DNA of 64,000 bases from Comamonadaceae bacterium (lineage in GTDB: Bacteria; Pseudomonadota; Gammaproteobacteria; Burkholderiales; Burkholderiaceae_C): positions 310,001-374,000 of the forward strand of contig JAIYBB010000004.1 of NCBI GenBank assembly GCA_027488735.1, given 5' to 3'. The first letter of the stretch is position 1, and each line of letters opens with the position of its first letter. Under the pieces are notes generated by a model. The model searched no databases, had not been told where the DNA came from, and saw only the letters and a program-made list of their open reading frames with translations. This document shows positions 41,710-50,897 of this stretch, piece by piece. Position numbers and translations under genes: made by a program.

Positions 41710-43362
41710 ATGGCACACCACAAAATTTTGATTCTCGATTTCGGCTCGCAAGTCACGCAGCTGATTGCGCGCCGTGTGCGCGAAGCGCATGTGTATTGCG
41801 AAGTCCATCCTTGCGATGTCAGCAACGAATGGCTGCGTGATTACGCCGCCGACGGCATGCTCAAAGGCATTATTTTGTCCGGCAGTCACGCCAGTGTTTA
41901 CGAAGACGACACCGACAGTGCGCCTTCCTTGGTATTTGAGTTGGGCGTGCCGGTGCTGGGCATTTGTTACGGCATGCAAACCATGGCGCAGCAACTCGGC
42001 GGCAAAGTGGAAAGCGGACATCAACGCGAATTTGGTTATGCCGAAGTGTGCGCGCGCGGCCACACTGCATTGTTGAAAGACATCGCAGACTTCACCACGA
42101 CTGACGGCCACGGCATGCTCAAGGTGTGGATGAGCCACGGCGACAAGGTGACAGAGCTTCCGTCCGGCTTCAAGCTGATGGCCAGCACCGACAGTTGTCC
42201 GATCGCTGGCATGGCTGATGAAGCGCGGCATTTTTACGGCGTGCAATTCCACCCTGAAGTCACTCACACGGTGCAAGGCAAAGCCATGTTGCACCGTTTT
42301 GTGCTGGACATTTGCCGCACCAACGCCGATTGGGTGATGACCGGTTATGTCGAAGAAGCCGTGGCGCGCATTCGCGAACAAGTGGGTGACGAAGAAGTGA
42401 TTTTGGGTTTGTCCGGCGGCGTCGATTCGTCAGTTGCCGCTGCATTGATACACCGCGCCATCGGCGATCAACTCACCTGTGTGTTTGTGGACCACGGCTT
42501 GTTGCGCTTGAACGAAGGCGATGCGGTGATGCAAATGTTTGCAGGCCAATTGCATGCGCGCGTCATACGCGTGGATGCGAGTGCTTTGTTTTTGGGCAAG
42601 CTCGCAGGTGTCAGCGATCCGGAAGCCAAACGCAAAATCATTGGCGCAGAGTTTGTCACCGTGTTCAAAGAACAAGCTGCCAAACTCAAAGCGAGCGACG
42701 GCGGACACAAGGGCGCCACTTATTTGGCGCAAGGCACGATATACCCGGATGTGATCGAGAGCGGCGGGGCAAAAAGCAAAAAAGCCGTCACCATCAAAAG
42801 CCACCACAACGTTGGCGGCTTGCCCGAACAACTCGGTTTGAAATTGTTAGAGCCACTGCGAGATTTGTTCAAAGACGAAGTGCGCGAACTCGGCGTGGCT
42901 CTGGGCTTGCCGTATGACATGGTGTACCGCCATCCGTTCCCCGGGCCGGGTTTGGGCGTGCGCATACTCGGCGAAGTGAAATCCGAATTTGCAGATTTGC
43001 TGCGCCGTGCAGACGCCATCTTCATTGAAGAACTGCGCAACACGCCATTCACCGGCGACGCATCCGCCGTGGCATTTGGCGGTACGCAAGCACCGCGCAA
43101 TTGGTACGAAGCCACCAGCCAGGCATTCGCCGTGTTTCTTCCTGTGAAGTCTGTTGGCGTCATGGGTGACGGCCGCACCTACGATTACGTGGTGGCGCTG
43201 CGAGCCGTCATCACCAGCGATTTCATGACCGCTGATTGGGCAGAGTTGCCTTATGGGCTGCTCAAAAAAGTATCTGGACGCATCATCAATGAAGTGCGCG
43301 GTATCAACAGGGTGGTGATGGATGTCAGCAGCAAACCGCCCGCGACGATAGAGTGGGAGTAG
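41710..43362 (+). CDS. guaA: GMP synthase (glutamine-hydrolysing)
   Basis: A 550-residue bifunctional enzyme: an N-terminal class I glutamine amidotransferase (nucleophile Cys in LGICYGMQ, with the later His-Glu pair in FHPEVTH) and a C-terminal ATP-pyrophosphatase with the P-loop [11 protein letters not shown] and the dimerisation domain ending [14 protein letters not shown]. It aminates XMP to GMP. It is slightly longer than the E. coli protein, with an extra basic stretch (ASDGGHKGA) also common in this bacterial class. It forms an operon with guaB. Confidence 0.97.
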   Translation: MAHHKILILDFGSQVTQLIARRVREAHVYCEVHPCDVSNEWLRDYAADGMLKGIILSGSHASVYEDDTDSAPSLVFELGVPVLGICYGMQTMAQQLGGKVESGHQREFGYAEVCARGHTALLKDIADFTTTDGHGMLKVWMSHGDKVTELPSGFKLMASTDSCPIAGMADEARHFYGVQFHPEVTHTVQGKAMLHRFVLDICRTNADWVMTGYVEEAVARIREQVGDEEVILGLSGGVDSSVAAALIHRAIGDQLTCVFVDHGLLRLNEGDAVMQMFAGQLHARVIRVDASALFLGKLAGVSDPEAKRKIIGAEFVTVFKEQAAKLKASDGGHKGATYLAQGTIYPDVIESGGAKSKKAVTIKSHHNVGGLPEQLGLKLLEPLRDLFKDEVRELGVALGLPYDMVYRHPFPGPGLGVRILGEVKSEFADLLRRADAIFIEELRNTPFTGDASAVAFGGTQAPRNWYEATSQAFAVFLPVKSVGVMGDGRTYDYVVALRAVITSDFMTADWAELPYGLLKKVSGRIINEVRGINRVVMDVSSKPPATIEWE

Positions 43363-43416
43363 TTTTTATACCTTAAGTCGCTAATTTGTTTAGGTTTTGT
43401 TGTTGCACAAATTCGG

Positions 43417-43443
43417 GATACTCGCGTGAATGAAGCGGGTATC
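43417..43443. terminator. Stem-loop after guaA, possible terminator
   Basis: GATACTCGC (43417-43425) and GCGGGTATC (43435-43443) pair over nine bases with one G-T wobble around a nine-base loop, between the convergent guaA and DUF427 genes. There is no T-tract, so terminator function is uncertain. Confidence 0.35.
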
Positions 43444-43459
43444 GAGCGTCTAAATAAAT

Positions 43460-44011
43460 TCACCAGTCGCTGCTGTTGGGCTCACCTTTGAATGGCCCAG
43501 ACAAATCAGGTGTGATCCAGCCCCCATAAAACCCGCCAGACTGTGGAACAACCTTTGCACCATCGACAGTGCAATCGAGATGGTGTGCATAAAAAGCAAT
43601 GCAATCTGCCAACGGCTGCGCGCCCGCCAAGGGTTGCGGATAGCTCCAAGCCACTCTGTGTAAACAGCGCTCACCATCCAACAGATCCCAATAAAGCGCA
43701 GGGCCTTTCCACTCGCAAAATGAGCCTCGTCTAGCGGGACGCAAAAGTGCATCTTTGACGTCTGCCATTGGAATGTAAAAAGTGGGTGGGTGAGACGTCT
43801 CCCTGACTGCCCAGGCACCACAGGTTCGAGCAACCAGGGTCACACCCCAATGCACCACGATCTCGCGCTTGTCCCGAACAAGTTCTGGTGGGCGCGGGAA
43901 ATCCCACACCGAAATTTGGCCTTGCTTCGGGGCTTGGGCAAAAGCAGGCCGGTCCTTGCCTCGCCATCGCCATTGAGCGCGGGCCAGTGCCAACGAATCG
44001 GGATCATCCAT
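43460..44011 (-). CDS. DUF427 domain protein
   Basis: A 183-residue cytosolic protein of the DUF427 family. The characteristic pieces are an acidic/aromatic mid-section (RGSFCEWKGPALYWD) and the C-terminal motif GGFYGGWITPDLSGPFKG, which is nearly diagnostic. Its biochemical role is unknown to me. No signal peptide is seen. It lies 39 bases after the catalase-like gene on the same strand, so the two may be cotranscribed. Confidence 0.85.
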   Translation of the reverse strand: MDDPDSLALARAQWRWRGKDRPAFAQAPKQGQISVWDFPRPPELVRDKREIVVHWGVTLVARTCGAWAVRETSHPPTFYIPMADVKDALLRPARRGSFCEWKGPALYWDLLDGERCLHRVAWSYPQPLAGAQPLADCIAFYAHHLDCTVDGAKVVPQSGGFYGGWITPDLSGPFKGEPNSSDW

Positions 44012-44050
44012 TGCAGTAGCGAGACAGAGAGTGTCCCGTCACGCAATCAT

Positions 44051-45067
44051 TCACTGCTTCGAACCTTCAGAGAGTCTGCGGCCTATACCAACGGCGTAAG
44101 GGGCAGCTCTTGCAGCAAGCATCGGATCGTTGGATGGTTCTACACCTTTTGGCAAGACTGTAGGTATAAATGTAATGTCGCGGCACGCGCCTGCCGAGTC
44201 TTCAGAGACTGCTGTCACCTTCAAGTTGCCGAGCGTTACTTTGCGACGGGCTTCAGGTAATGGAACGGTGGCACTGTCTAGTTTGTCACCGATCTCAGCC
44301 AACTGAAGATTGAAATTGAAAGTGACTTGGCCATCCTTGACACGTTGACGAAGTTCGTCGAACAGGAAATGAGGTCCTTTGGCCTTTGCCTCTTCATCGC
44401 TGAGACCCAGCACGCCAGTGGCGGGCTCAAAAATCCATTTGCCGAATTGCTTCTCACCCTTGCTATTGACAAACCCAAAGGCATTGACGCCCCAGTAATT
44501 GACAGATGCAAAACTTGCTGGCACAGGTTGGCTTGCAAAGTATTTGCCTTGAAGCAGCACTTCAGGATTGGCCTCTGCAAAAGCTTTGACTTTTTCTGGA
44601 TTAGGCGCTTTGGTTGAAGGGTCGGGCGTAAGCGACTCTAGGCGACCGAGCAATTGTGCGGGTGTTGATGATCCAAAAACAGGCGCTGAGATATTTCCCA
44701 TTTGCCATGTTTCATCGTTTGGAAGGTTGAACTGCAGCGCCATATTGCGTTGGCTCTTGGCATTGTCAGCAGCTTTTGGGTTTCCGCCGCCCACAGAAAA
44801 GCGAATGATCACGGGTATTTTTTGGCCACTGAATGCGGAAGCAGATGACAGGGCGCGACCTTCAGCGCTGCCTACAAACTCACCCGATGCGCATATTCCC
44901 TTGGCACCCGAGCGGCGGTAGCCTTCAAATTTCCCGCCTGCGGCTTCAAATGAATCCACCATCTTCACGGGGTCCACAGTTTCTGCGCTGATTGCCGCAG
45001 CCATGATGAGGTGGCTCAAAGTGACTACTGACAGGAAAGGCAGACTTGGATAAAAGTTGATTGACAT
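44051..45067 (-). CDS. Exported catalase-like haem protein (SrpA-type)
   Basis: A 338-residue protein with a signal peptide ending near ISA (about residue 27), followed by a small catalase fold: IIRFSVGGGNPKAADNA, LEVLLQGKY-like and VNYWGVNAF segments, and the proximal haem-ligand Tyr region LAARAAPYAVGIGRR at the C-terminus. In ordinary catalases and most catalase-related peroxidases the distal catalytic His lies in a HAKG motif; here that position reads SGAKG, with Gly54 encoded by GGT at 44906-44908. It may therefore be a haem-binding or altered peroxidase rather than a true catalase. The start at 45067 is preferred over an upstream ATG because it gives a clean signal peptide. Confidence 0.82.
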   Translation of the reverse strand: MSINFYPSLPFLSVVTLSHLIMAAAISAETVDPVKMVDSFEAAGGKFEGYRRSGAKGICASGEFVGSAEGRALSSASAFSGQKIPVIIRFSVGGGNPKAADNAKSQRNMALQFNLPNDETWQMGNISAPVFGSSTPAQLLGRLESLTPDPSTKAPNPEKVKAFAEANPEVLLQGKYFASQPVPASFASVNYWGVNAFGFVNSKGEKQFGKWIFEPATGVLGLSDEEAKAKGPHFLFDELRQRVKDGQVTFNFNLQLAEIGDKLDSATVPLPEARRKVTLGNLKVTAVSEDSAGACRDITFIPTVLPKGVEPSNDPMLAARAAPYAVGIGRRLSEGSKQ

Positions 45068-45374
45068 AGTGAATGAATGAAGTTGAAATTTCATCTTATA
45101 TAGAAAAAAACAAATCCAATGTGGCAGATGAAAAACCCCAGCTGCAAGGGTACTAAATTCGTCAGACCGACACAGCCATCACATTGTGAAACCGAAACAG
45201 GGGCTTGAGGGCATACTGGAATTCAATCAAAATGTTGTCTGTGAAGTAATGATTCAGTATGTATAAAAAATCCATCGAATACTTAACAAAATCAGTTCCG
45301 CTGGAAATTAAGTGTCCAAGCGTGGGTTGTTGTTAGAAAAGTTTAATATTTCAATCAGGCTAACAGGAGCAGCC

Positions 45375-46589
45375 ATGAAAGAAACCAGTTTTGGCAGATT
45401 TGAGCAGTCGTTCATGTTCCACATGATTCGTGACTTTTTCTTGCTCTTGATTGTGGTGGCTGGCCTTGAACTCGGCATTCGATATGCGGTAGTTGTGTAT
45501 GACTTCAAAAGCAATGAAACCCAGCGTGTTGATCGAGCTGCTCAGCAATTGGCAGATGATGTCAAATCGATCATGCTGAACTCTGGGGGTCCAACTGCGG
45601 CACAAACTGTTTACCCCATTTTGAATCGCAACTATGACAGTTTGGGGCTATCCATTGCGGTGGTTCCTTCAGACATCACGGTTGAGTCCATCAAGCAAAC
45701 CTTCAAGTTAGATCCTATTGGCTTAAGACAGCGCTGGCCCGAAGGCGATAGCAGCGAGTCGTCCGTGCAACTCAAGGCTGAACAGTTTTGTCTAGGCTGT
45801 CACGTCAAGGCGAAAGTGGGTGATGTGCTCGGAACTGTTACCGTGAGAAGCTATTTTTCGCGCAAGGTGGCTACTTGGTGGCACGAGGTTCGTGTCACTG
45901 CCAGCGCCTTGAGCATCAAAATTGTCATACACACGATAGTGCTGTTTTTCTTGCTCAAAGTTCGCATGGAACCCTTGTTGGCACTGCGCTCAACAGCGGC
46001 TTCATTGGCTAAAGGGGTGATGAATTTGTCTCCTCGAAGCAAAGTCAATTCAAATGATGAGTTTGGTGAGTTGGCGCAGGACATCAATCATTTTTTAGAC
46101 CGAGTCAAGCAAATTGTGCACGATCTTGACGGCATTCTCAGCGAGGTGGTGTCTGTGGGCTCTCGCCTAGGTGGTCTCAATCGTCACCTCGAACAGCAAT
46201 TAGACGGAATGCGTGACGATGCATTCAATAACAGTTGGAATGAAAGTCAAAGAAACCTGTCAATTCAAATTGTTGCTGCTCGTGAGGCGGGTGCATTTGA
46301 AGTGTTGGTTCAAACTTTAGATGCTTTGTCTCATTCTTCTGAGCGAGGCAATGAGCTTGCTCCTTTGCGTGCCCAGTTGGCTAAATTACAGAGCAGTTTT
46401 TCTGCAATCACCCATGCCATCCAAAATGCATCACCCTCGCCAGAGTTAGCACAGGCGCAGGCAGCTCAGTACCAGGCCTTGTCTTTGTCCCTCAGGGAAA
46501 TGGCGTTGCTGGAAGCCAGCATGCAAAAAGTGGCTCAGTCTGGTCAGCAAGTCATCCACCGGTTAGCCAAGGGCAGATCCGATTCTTAA
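45375..46589 (+). CDS. Membrane c-type haem sensor with HAMP-like segment
   Basis: A 404-residue protein with a membrane helix at about 19-43, a periplasmic domain of about 130 residues carrying one c-type haem motif (Cys139, Cys142, His143 in QFCLGCHVK), a second helix at about 176-196, a HAMP-like cytoplasmic linker (RMEPLLALRSTAASLAKG, DEFGELAQDINHFLDR) and a coiled-coil tail rich in Gln, Ala, Leu and Ser. The periplasmic part resembles DUF3365/Tll0287-type haem sensors. No histidine kinase, cyclase or methyl-accepting domain is recognisable. The start at 45375 follows an AGGAG ribosome site. It diverges from the catalase-like gene. Confidence 0.75.
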   Translation: MKETSFGRFEQSFMFHMIRDFFLLLIVVAGLELGIRYAVVVYDFKSNETQRVDRAAQQLADDVKSIMLNSGGPTAAQTVYPILNRNYDSLGLSIAVVPSDITVESIKQTFKLDPIGLRQRWPEGDSSESSVQLKAEQFCLGCHVKAKVGDVLGTVTVRSYFSRKVATWWHEVRVTASALSIKIVIHTIVLFFLLKVRMEPLLALRSTAASLAKGVMNLSPRSKVNSNDEFGELAQDINHFLDRVKQIVHDLDGILSEVVSVGSRLGGLNRHLEQQLDGMRDDAFNNSWNESQRNLSIQIVAAREAGAFEVLVQTLDALSHSSERGNELAPLRAQLAKLQSSFSAITHAIQNASPSPELAQAQAAQYQALSLSLREMALLEASMQKVAQSGQQVIHRLAKGRSDS

Positions 46590-46655
46590 GTTGTTTACAC
46601 GACATATCCTATGTCTGATCACCCATCAACGGATGCCAACTTCATACGCCAAAGC

Positions 46656-47114
46656 TTAAGCCTGCTTCAATAGCAGCACTGGGTAAGGAGTAATCACTTG
46701 AAAAGTAGGGCATTGGTAGCGCTCAATATCGTTGCCGTTTATTGGGAACGAGCTGCAATTAGAAAACTTGCGTAACGGAGAACTGTAAATTCCACAAAGG
46801 TATTTATCGGCGCCAGGCTGCTCCAGAAACACACATTGACGGTTCAAACAGCAATTGCCACATTGCGAACAATAGCCTTGAATTGGTTCAGATACATCTT
46901 TGTTGAAGCGCAGAATATTCTCGAAATAATGTTGTACGGGCCCACGGCTGATGGCACTGACGTGAATTTTCATTTTGGCTAATGTGTTCTTGTAATTAAA
47001 CAAGTACTCTTTTTTCCAGAACAACAATGCGATCACAACTGGTAATAATGGCATCAAGCATTTGAAGATAAAAACCAGCGACAAGGCTAGTTTTTCAGCG
47101 TGGTGTTTTTTCAA
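46656..47114 (-). CDS. Membrane-anchored cysteine-cluster protein (YkgJ-like)
   Basis: A 152-residue protein with one N-terminal membrane helix (about residues 10-32) and a cysteine-rich C-terminal half: Cys82, 85, 88, 89, 94, 107, 120 and 135, the first group as YCSQCGNCC. This CxxCxxCC pattern is that of the YkgJ/UPF0153 family, thought to bind zinc or an Fe-S cluster. The TTG start is weak; an internal ATG at codon 21 would remove most of the anchor. It is read opposite to its neighbours and sits between the haem sensor and chrA. Confidence 0.65.
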   Translation of the reverse strand: MKKHHAEKLALSLVFIFKCLMPLLPVVIALLFWKKEYLFNYKNTLAKMKIHVSAISRGPVQHYFENILRFNKDVSEPIQGYCSQCGNCCLNRQCVFLEQPGADKYLCGIYSSPLRKFSNCSSFPINGNDIERYQCPTFQVITPYPVLLLKQA

Positions 47115-47268
47115 AATAAATTACTCAACAGATTGAATGTGACAGTCTCCTTAACCACCATGACAATTTTGTGACTTCTTACGCCAGTTGGCTTGTGCTT
47201 TGACAATATGCGTCCACTATCGCTTGAATTACCTTCAGGTGTGCTGCTGAAAACAGGGGATACCTTTG

Positions 47269-48624
47269 ATGAATCAAGATATTGCAACTGATAAGAGTAT
47301 CCAGCCAGCACCAGTGAGTTTTTGGCAAGCCCTGAGTTTTTGGTTCAAATTAGGATTTATCAGCTTTGGCGGTCCAGCAGGACAAATAGCCATCATGCAT
47401 GAGGAGTTAGTTGTTCGCCGGCGTTGGATCTCTGAAAAACGTTTCTTGCATGCGCTCAATTACTGCATGGTCCTACCTGGCCCAGAGGCACAACAATTGG
47501 CTACCTACATTGGCTGGTTGATGCATAAGACGCTCGGCGGAATGGTGGCCGGTGTACTGTTCGTATTACCGTCACTTTTTATTTTGGTAGCGTTGTCATG
47601 GATTTATATTGCGTTTGGTGAAGTGCCGTTGGTTTCAGGTTTGTTCTACGGCATCAAACCGGCTGTGGTCGCCATTGTCTTGCAGGCCGCTTTGCGCATT
47701 GGCTCAAGAACACTTAGGAACAAAAGTTTGTGGGCTATTGCAGCTGCTAGTTTTGTTGCCATCTTTGCTCTTGACGTGTCATTCCCGGTTATTGTTTTGG
47801 TCGCAGCCATCGTTGGGTTCTTTGGTGGTCAATTAGCACCAGATTCATTTCATGCGTTAGGAAAGCAAGGGAAGTCCGACAAGTCGTTTGGCCTGGCTCT
47901 TATCGATGACCATTCGCCCACACCTGAGCATGTAGTGTTTAAGTGGCGTAGATTGGTACAAATTACGCTCGTCGGTGCTGCACTTTGGGCTATACCCATG
48001 GGTCTCTTGGTGATGAATTTTGGATGGGATCACACACTGACGCAGATGAGTTGGTTCTTTACAAAGGCGGCACTGCTCACTTTTGGGGGTGCTTACGCTG
48101 TTTTGCCTTATGTTTATCAAGGCGCAGTTGATCAGTTTGGATGGACTACAGCTACGCAAATGATGGATGGCTTGGCATTAGGAGAAACAACACCTGGTCC
48201 TTTGATCATGGTGGTGGCCTTTGTGGGATTTATTGGCGCTTATGTCAAAGCGCTGTTCGGACCTGAAAGCCTTTTTTTAGCAGGTGCTGTGGCAGCCACT
48301 TTAGTCACGTGGTTCACATTTTTACCCTCATTCATCTTCATCTTTGCTGGAGGGCCAATGGTTGAGAGCACCCATCACGACATCAAAATTACTGCGCCTT
48401 TAACTGCAATCACTGCTGCAGTGGTCGGCGTCATTTTGAACTTGGCGCTGTTCTTCGGCTATCACGTACTTTGGCCCGTTGGGTTTAGTGGTGATTTTGA
48501 CTGGGCTGGTGCTGCGATGGCTTTAGCCGCAGCAGTTGCATTGTTCAAATACAAAAGCAATGTGATTCACGTGATCGTTGTCAGTGGGCTGTGCGGAATT
48601 GCTTTCCGATGGCTGGTGGCATGA
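47269..48624 (+). CDS. chrA: Chromate transporter ChrA
   Basis: A 451-residue long-chain CHR transporter made of two homologous membrane halves. Family signatures are FGGPAGQIAIMHEELV near residue 35 with RRRWISEKRFLHALNYCMVLPGPEAQQLA, and in the second half TFGGAYAVLPYVYQGAV with MMDGLALGETTPGPLIMV. It expels chromate (and possibly sulfate-like anions). The ATG at 47269 follows an AGGGGA ribosome site. There is no chrB regulator adjacent. Confidence 0.93.
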   Translation: MNQDIATDKSIQPAPVSFWQALSFWFKLGFISFGGPAGQIAIMHEELVVRRRWISEKRFLHALNYCMVLPGPEAQQLATYIGWLMHKTLGGMVAGVLFVLPSLFILVALSWIYIAFGEVPLVSGLFYGIKPAVVAIVLQAALRIGSRTLRNKSLWAIAAASFVAIFALDVSFPVIVLVAAIVGFFGGQLAPDSFHALGKQGKSDKSFGLALIDDHSPTPEHVVFKWRRLVQITLVGAALWAIPMGLLVMNFGWDHTLTQMSWFFTKAALLTFGGAYAVLPYVYQGAVDQFGWTTATQMMDGLALGETTPGPLIMVVAFVGFIGAYVKALFGPESLFLAGAVAATLVTWFTFLPSFIFIFAGGPMVESTHHDIKITAPLTAITAAVVGVILNLALFFGYHVLWPVGFSGDFDWAGAAMALAAAVALFKYKSNVIHVIVVSGLCGIAFRWLVA

Positions 48625-48705
48625 CATGTGTCTACGCAATTGGGGCAGGTCACAGCCTTCATTGAAATATGTTGCAAAATTTTTAGAGCATGTTATTCAT
48701 ATTGA

Positions 48706-48719
48706 TTGATATATATCAA
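48706..48719 (+). promoter_or_regulatory. FNR/Anr-type binding site
   Basis: TTGATATATATCAA is a perfect match to the FNR-family box TTGAT-N4-ATCAA. Its centre (48712.5) lies about 41.5 bases before the start point predicted from the -10 element TACTAT at 48741-48746, the spacing of a class II activation site. It sits 103 bases before the E1alpha start codon. Confidence 0.7.
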
Positions 48720-48730
48720 ACGTAAAAAAA

Positions 48731-48755
48731 GGTGGGGTCCTACTATGCCCCCACC
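48731..48755. other. GC-rich hairpin overlapping a predicted -10 element
   Basis: GGTGGGG (48731-48737) pairs perfectly with CCCCACC (48749-48755). The loop contains TACTAT (48741-48746), the likely -10 of the E1 operon. On the minus strand the stem is followed by seven T residues, so it also reads as an intrinsic terminator for leftward transcription, although no leftward gene lies to its right. Confidence 0.5.
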
Positions 48756-48822
48756 CCTGATGTTGATTACGAAAACTGATCTCTTCGCGACTTGGGGTTC
48801 ACATTGACCCAAAGGGTTCACC

Positions 48823-49860
48823 ATGCAAGTCGGAAAAGAAAAACTTCTCTGGATGTACGAGAAGATGGTTCAGATTCGTTATTACGAAGAGACCATGGCG
48901 GCGGCCTATATGGAAGGAAAGCTTCCACCCGCCATTCAAAAAGGTCTGGCATTTGACATAGGCGCTGGCCCTGTTCCCGGTGAGATGCATTTGGCTGCTG
49001 GGCAAGAGCCTGTTGCCGTGGGTATTTGCGCGCACTTGTCAGACGATGACACCGTGGTAGGCACCCATCGACCGCACCATTTCGCCATCGCCAAAGGTGT
49101 TCCCCTCGACCCCATGACGGCTGAAATGTTTGGCAAGGTCACGGGTCTGGGCAAAGGCAAGGGCGGTCACATGCACTTGTTTGACAACGCGCATAAGTTC
49201 AGTTGCAGCGGCATCATTGGTGCCAGCATGCCCATTGCCTGTGGTGCCGCACTGGCTGCTAAAAAGCTAGGGAAAAACTGGGTGTCCATTGCATTTTTCG
49301 GCGAAGGTGCTGCGAATCAAGGCGCATTTCATGAGTCACTAAACTTGGCCGCGCTGTGGAAATTGCCGGTGATCTTTGTATGTGAAGACAATCAATGGGC
49401 TATTTCTGTACCTAAATCTAAGGCAACATCGATTGAGTGGATTGCCGACAGAGCGGCTGGTTATGGCATCCCAGGCATTCGAGTTCCTGAGAACGATGCC
49501 GTTCATATTTATGAAGCCGTGGCTCCCGCGATTTCGCGGGCCAGAAGTGGAGAAGGCCCCACGTTAATTGAAATCAAAACCGATCGTTACTTTGGACACT
49601 TTCAAGGTGACCCGGAAACTTATCGTCCCAAAGATGAAGTGGCACATTTACGAAAAAACGACCCTATTCCCAAGCTGTCGCAAATGCTCAAGGAGAAGGG
49701 TTTTTTATCAGCCGAGCAAGAGTCAATGATTTTGAAAAAAATGCATGAACAAGTGGACAGTGCGTTTAGTTTTGCACGCAAGAGTGCATATCCCGATGGA
49801 AAAGATGCATTGCAAGATGTTTTTGTAAACGGTCACATCACTGGCAGGGCTTTGGTATGA
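48823..49860 (+). CDS. Thiamine-dependent 2-oxoacid/acetoin dehydrogenase E1 alpha
   Basis: A 345-residue E1alpha subunit. The thiamine diphosphate signature is FFGEGAANQGAFHESLNLAALWKLPVIFVCEDN (core GEGAANQGAFHE...EDN), preceded by GTHRPHHFAIAKG and GKGGHMHLF, which resemble acetoin dehydrogenase and pyruvate dehydrogenase E1alpha. It would decarboxylate a 2-oxoacid or cleave acetoin and pass the acyl group to a lipoyl arm. Its stop overlaps the E1beta start by four bases. No E2 core or E3 gene follows, so the true substrate is not clear. Confidence 0.88.
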   Translation: MQVGKEKLLWMYEKMVQIRYYEETMAAAYMEGKLPPAIQKGLAFDIGAGPVPGEMHLAAGQEPVAVGICAHLSDDDTVVGTHRPHHFAIAKGVPLDPMTAEMFGKVTGLGKGKGGHMHLFDNAHKFSCSGIIGASMPIACGAALAAKKLGKNWVSIAFFGEGAANQGAFHESLNLAALWKLPVIFVCEDNQWAISVPKSKATSIEWIADRAAGYGIPGIRVPENDAVHIYEAVAPAISRARSGEGPTLIEIKTDRYFGHFQGDPETYRPKDEVAHLRKNDPIPKLSQMLKEKGFLSAEQESMILKKMHEQVDSAFSFARKSAYPDGKDALQDVFVNGHITGRALV

Positions 49861-50897
49861 AAACAAATCGCACGTTGACGATGGCACAAGCCATTTCAGA
49901 AGGAATTGCACAAGAAATGACGCGGGATGCAAATGTCTTTGTCATGGGAGAAGACGTTGGATCGTACGGTGGAATTTTTGGAGCGACGGGTGGATTGCTG
50001 GACAAGTTTGGCAAGCACCGCATCATGGACACGCCGATTTCTGAAACTGCATTCATTGGTGCAGCAACTGGCGCTGCGGCTGCGGGTTTGCGGCCGATTG
50101 TTGAGTTGATGTTTGTAGATTTCTTTGGCGTGTGCATGGACCAGATCTACAACCACTTGGCAAAAAATACCTATATGTCGGGTGCACATGTGAGTTTGCC
50201 TGTTGTCATCACCACAGCCATAGGCGGCGGCTACGGCGATGCCGCACAGCACTCCCAATGTTTGTATTCAATCTTCGCGCACATACCTGGTATCAAAGTG
50301 GTTGTGCCTTCCAATGCCTACGATGCCAAGGGTTTGATGGTTCAGGCGATTCGAGACAACAACCCAGTGATCTTCATGTACCACAAAGGCATCATGGGAT
50401 TGCCATGGATGGCTTTCTTTGAGGGGAGCAGCACTACGGTTCCGCAAGATTTATATGTGGTGCCATTTGGCAAAGCCAACATCGTTAAAGAAGGCGCTGA
50501 CATAACCATTGTGACCATCAGCCAGATGGTTCAAAAAGCAGTATTGGCCGCAAATATTTTGAAAGAGCAAAGTATTCATGCAGAAGTGATTGATTTGCGA
50601 ACCCTTGTTCCCATGGACACCGAGAGTGTTCTCAGATCAGTTCGCAAAACAGGGCGCTTATTGATTGTGGATGAAGATTATTTGGGGTTCGGTTTGAGTG
50701 GAGAGATATCTGCTGTCATTGCCGAAAACTTAGACAGCGTTTCTTTGAAGGCACCTATCAAGCGGCTTGCAGTGCCCAATGTGCCTATTCCCTACAGCCG
50801 CCCGTTGGAGCAATTTGTCATTCCGCAGGTCTCCGATATCGTCCTTGCTGCGCAAGAATTGTTGGTGAAGAAGATTGCACTGTCGGAATCGCAGTGA
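49857..50897 (+). CDS. Thiamine-dependent 2-oxoacid/acetoin dehydrogenase E1 beta
   Basis: A 346-residue E1beta subunit, partner of the preceding gene. The opening TLTMAQAISEGIAQEMTRD and the segments VMGEDVGSYGGIFGATGG and DTPISETAFIGAATGAA are typical of AcoB/PdhB; the C-terminal domain carries EVIDLRTLVPMD. It completes the alpha2-beta2 E1 tetramer. Its TGA is overlapped by the ATG of the lone lipoyl gene (TGATG), so all three genes should be translated together. Confidence 0.9.
   Translation: MKTNRTLTMAQAISEGIAQEMTRDANVFVMGEDVGSYGGIFGATGGLLDKFGKHRIMDTPISETAFIGAATGAAAAGLRPIVELMFVDFFGVCMDQIYNHLAKNTYMSGAHVSLPVVITTAIGGGYGDAAQHSQCLYSIFAHIPGIKVVVPSNAYDAKGLMVQAIRDNNPVIFMYHKGIMGLPWMAFFEGSSTTVPQDLYVVPFGKANIVKEGADITIVTISQMVQKAVLAANILKEQSIHAEVIDLRTLVPMDTESVLRSVRKTGRLLIVDEDYLGFGLSGEISAVIAENLDSVSLKAPIKRLAVPNVPIPYSRPLEQFVIPQVSDIVLAAQELLVKKIALSESQ

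Noticed and set aside
43363..43459. tRNA-like stem-loop after guaA
   Set aside because: Only one stem is present; there is no T-loop motif, anticodon arm or acceptor stem.
48724..48755. Riboswitch ahead of the E1 operon
   Set aside because: The stem overlaps the predicted -10 and would lie mostly upstream of the transcript start; it matches no riboswitch consensus that I can recognise.
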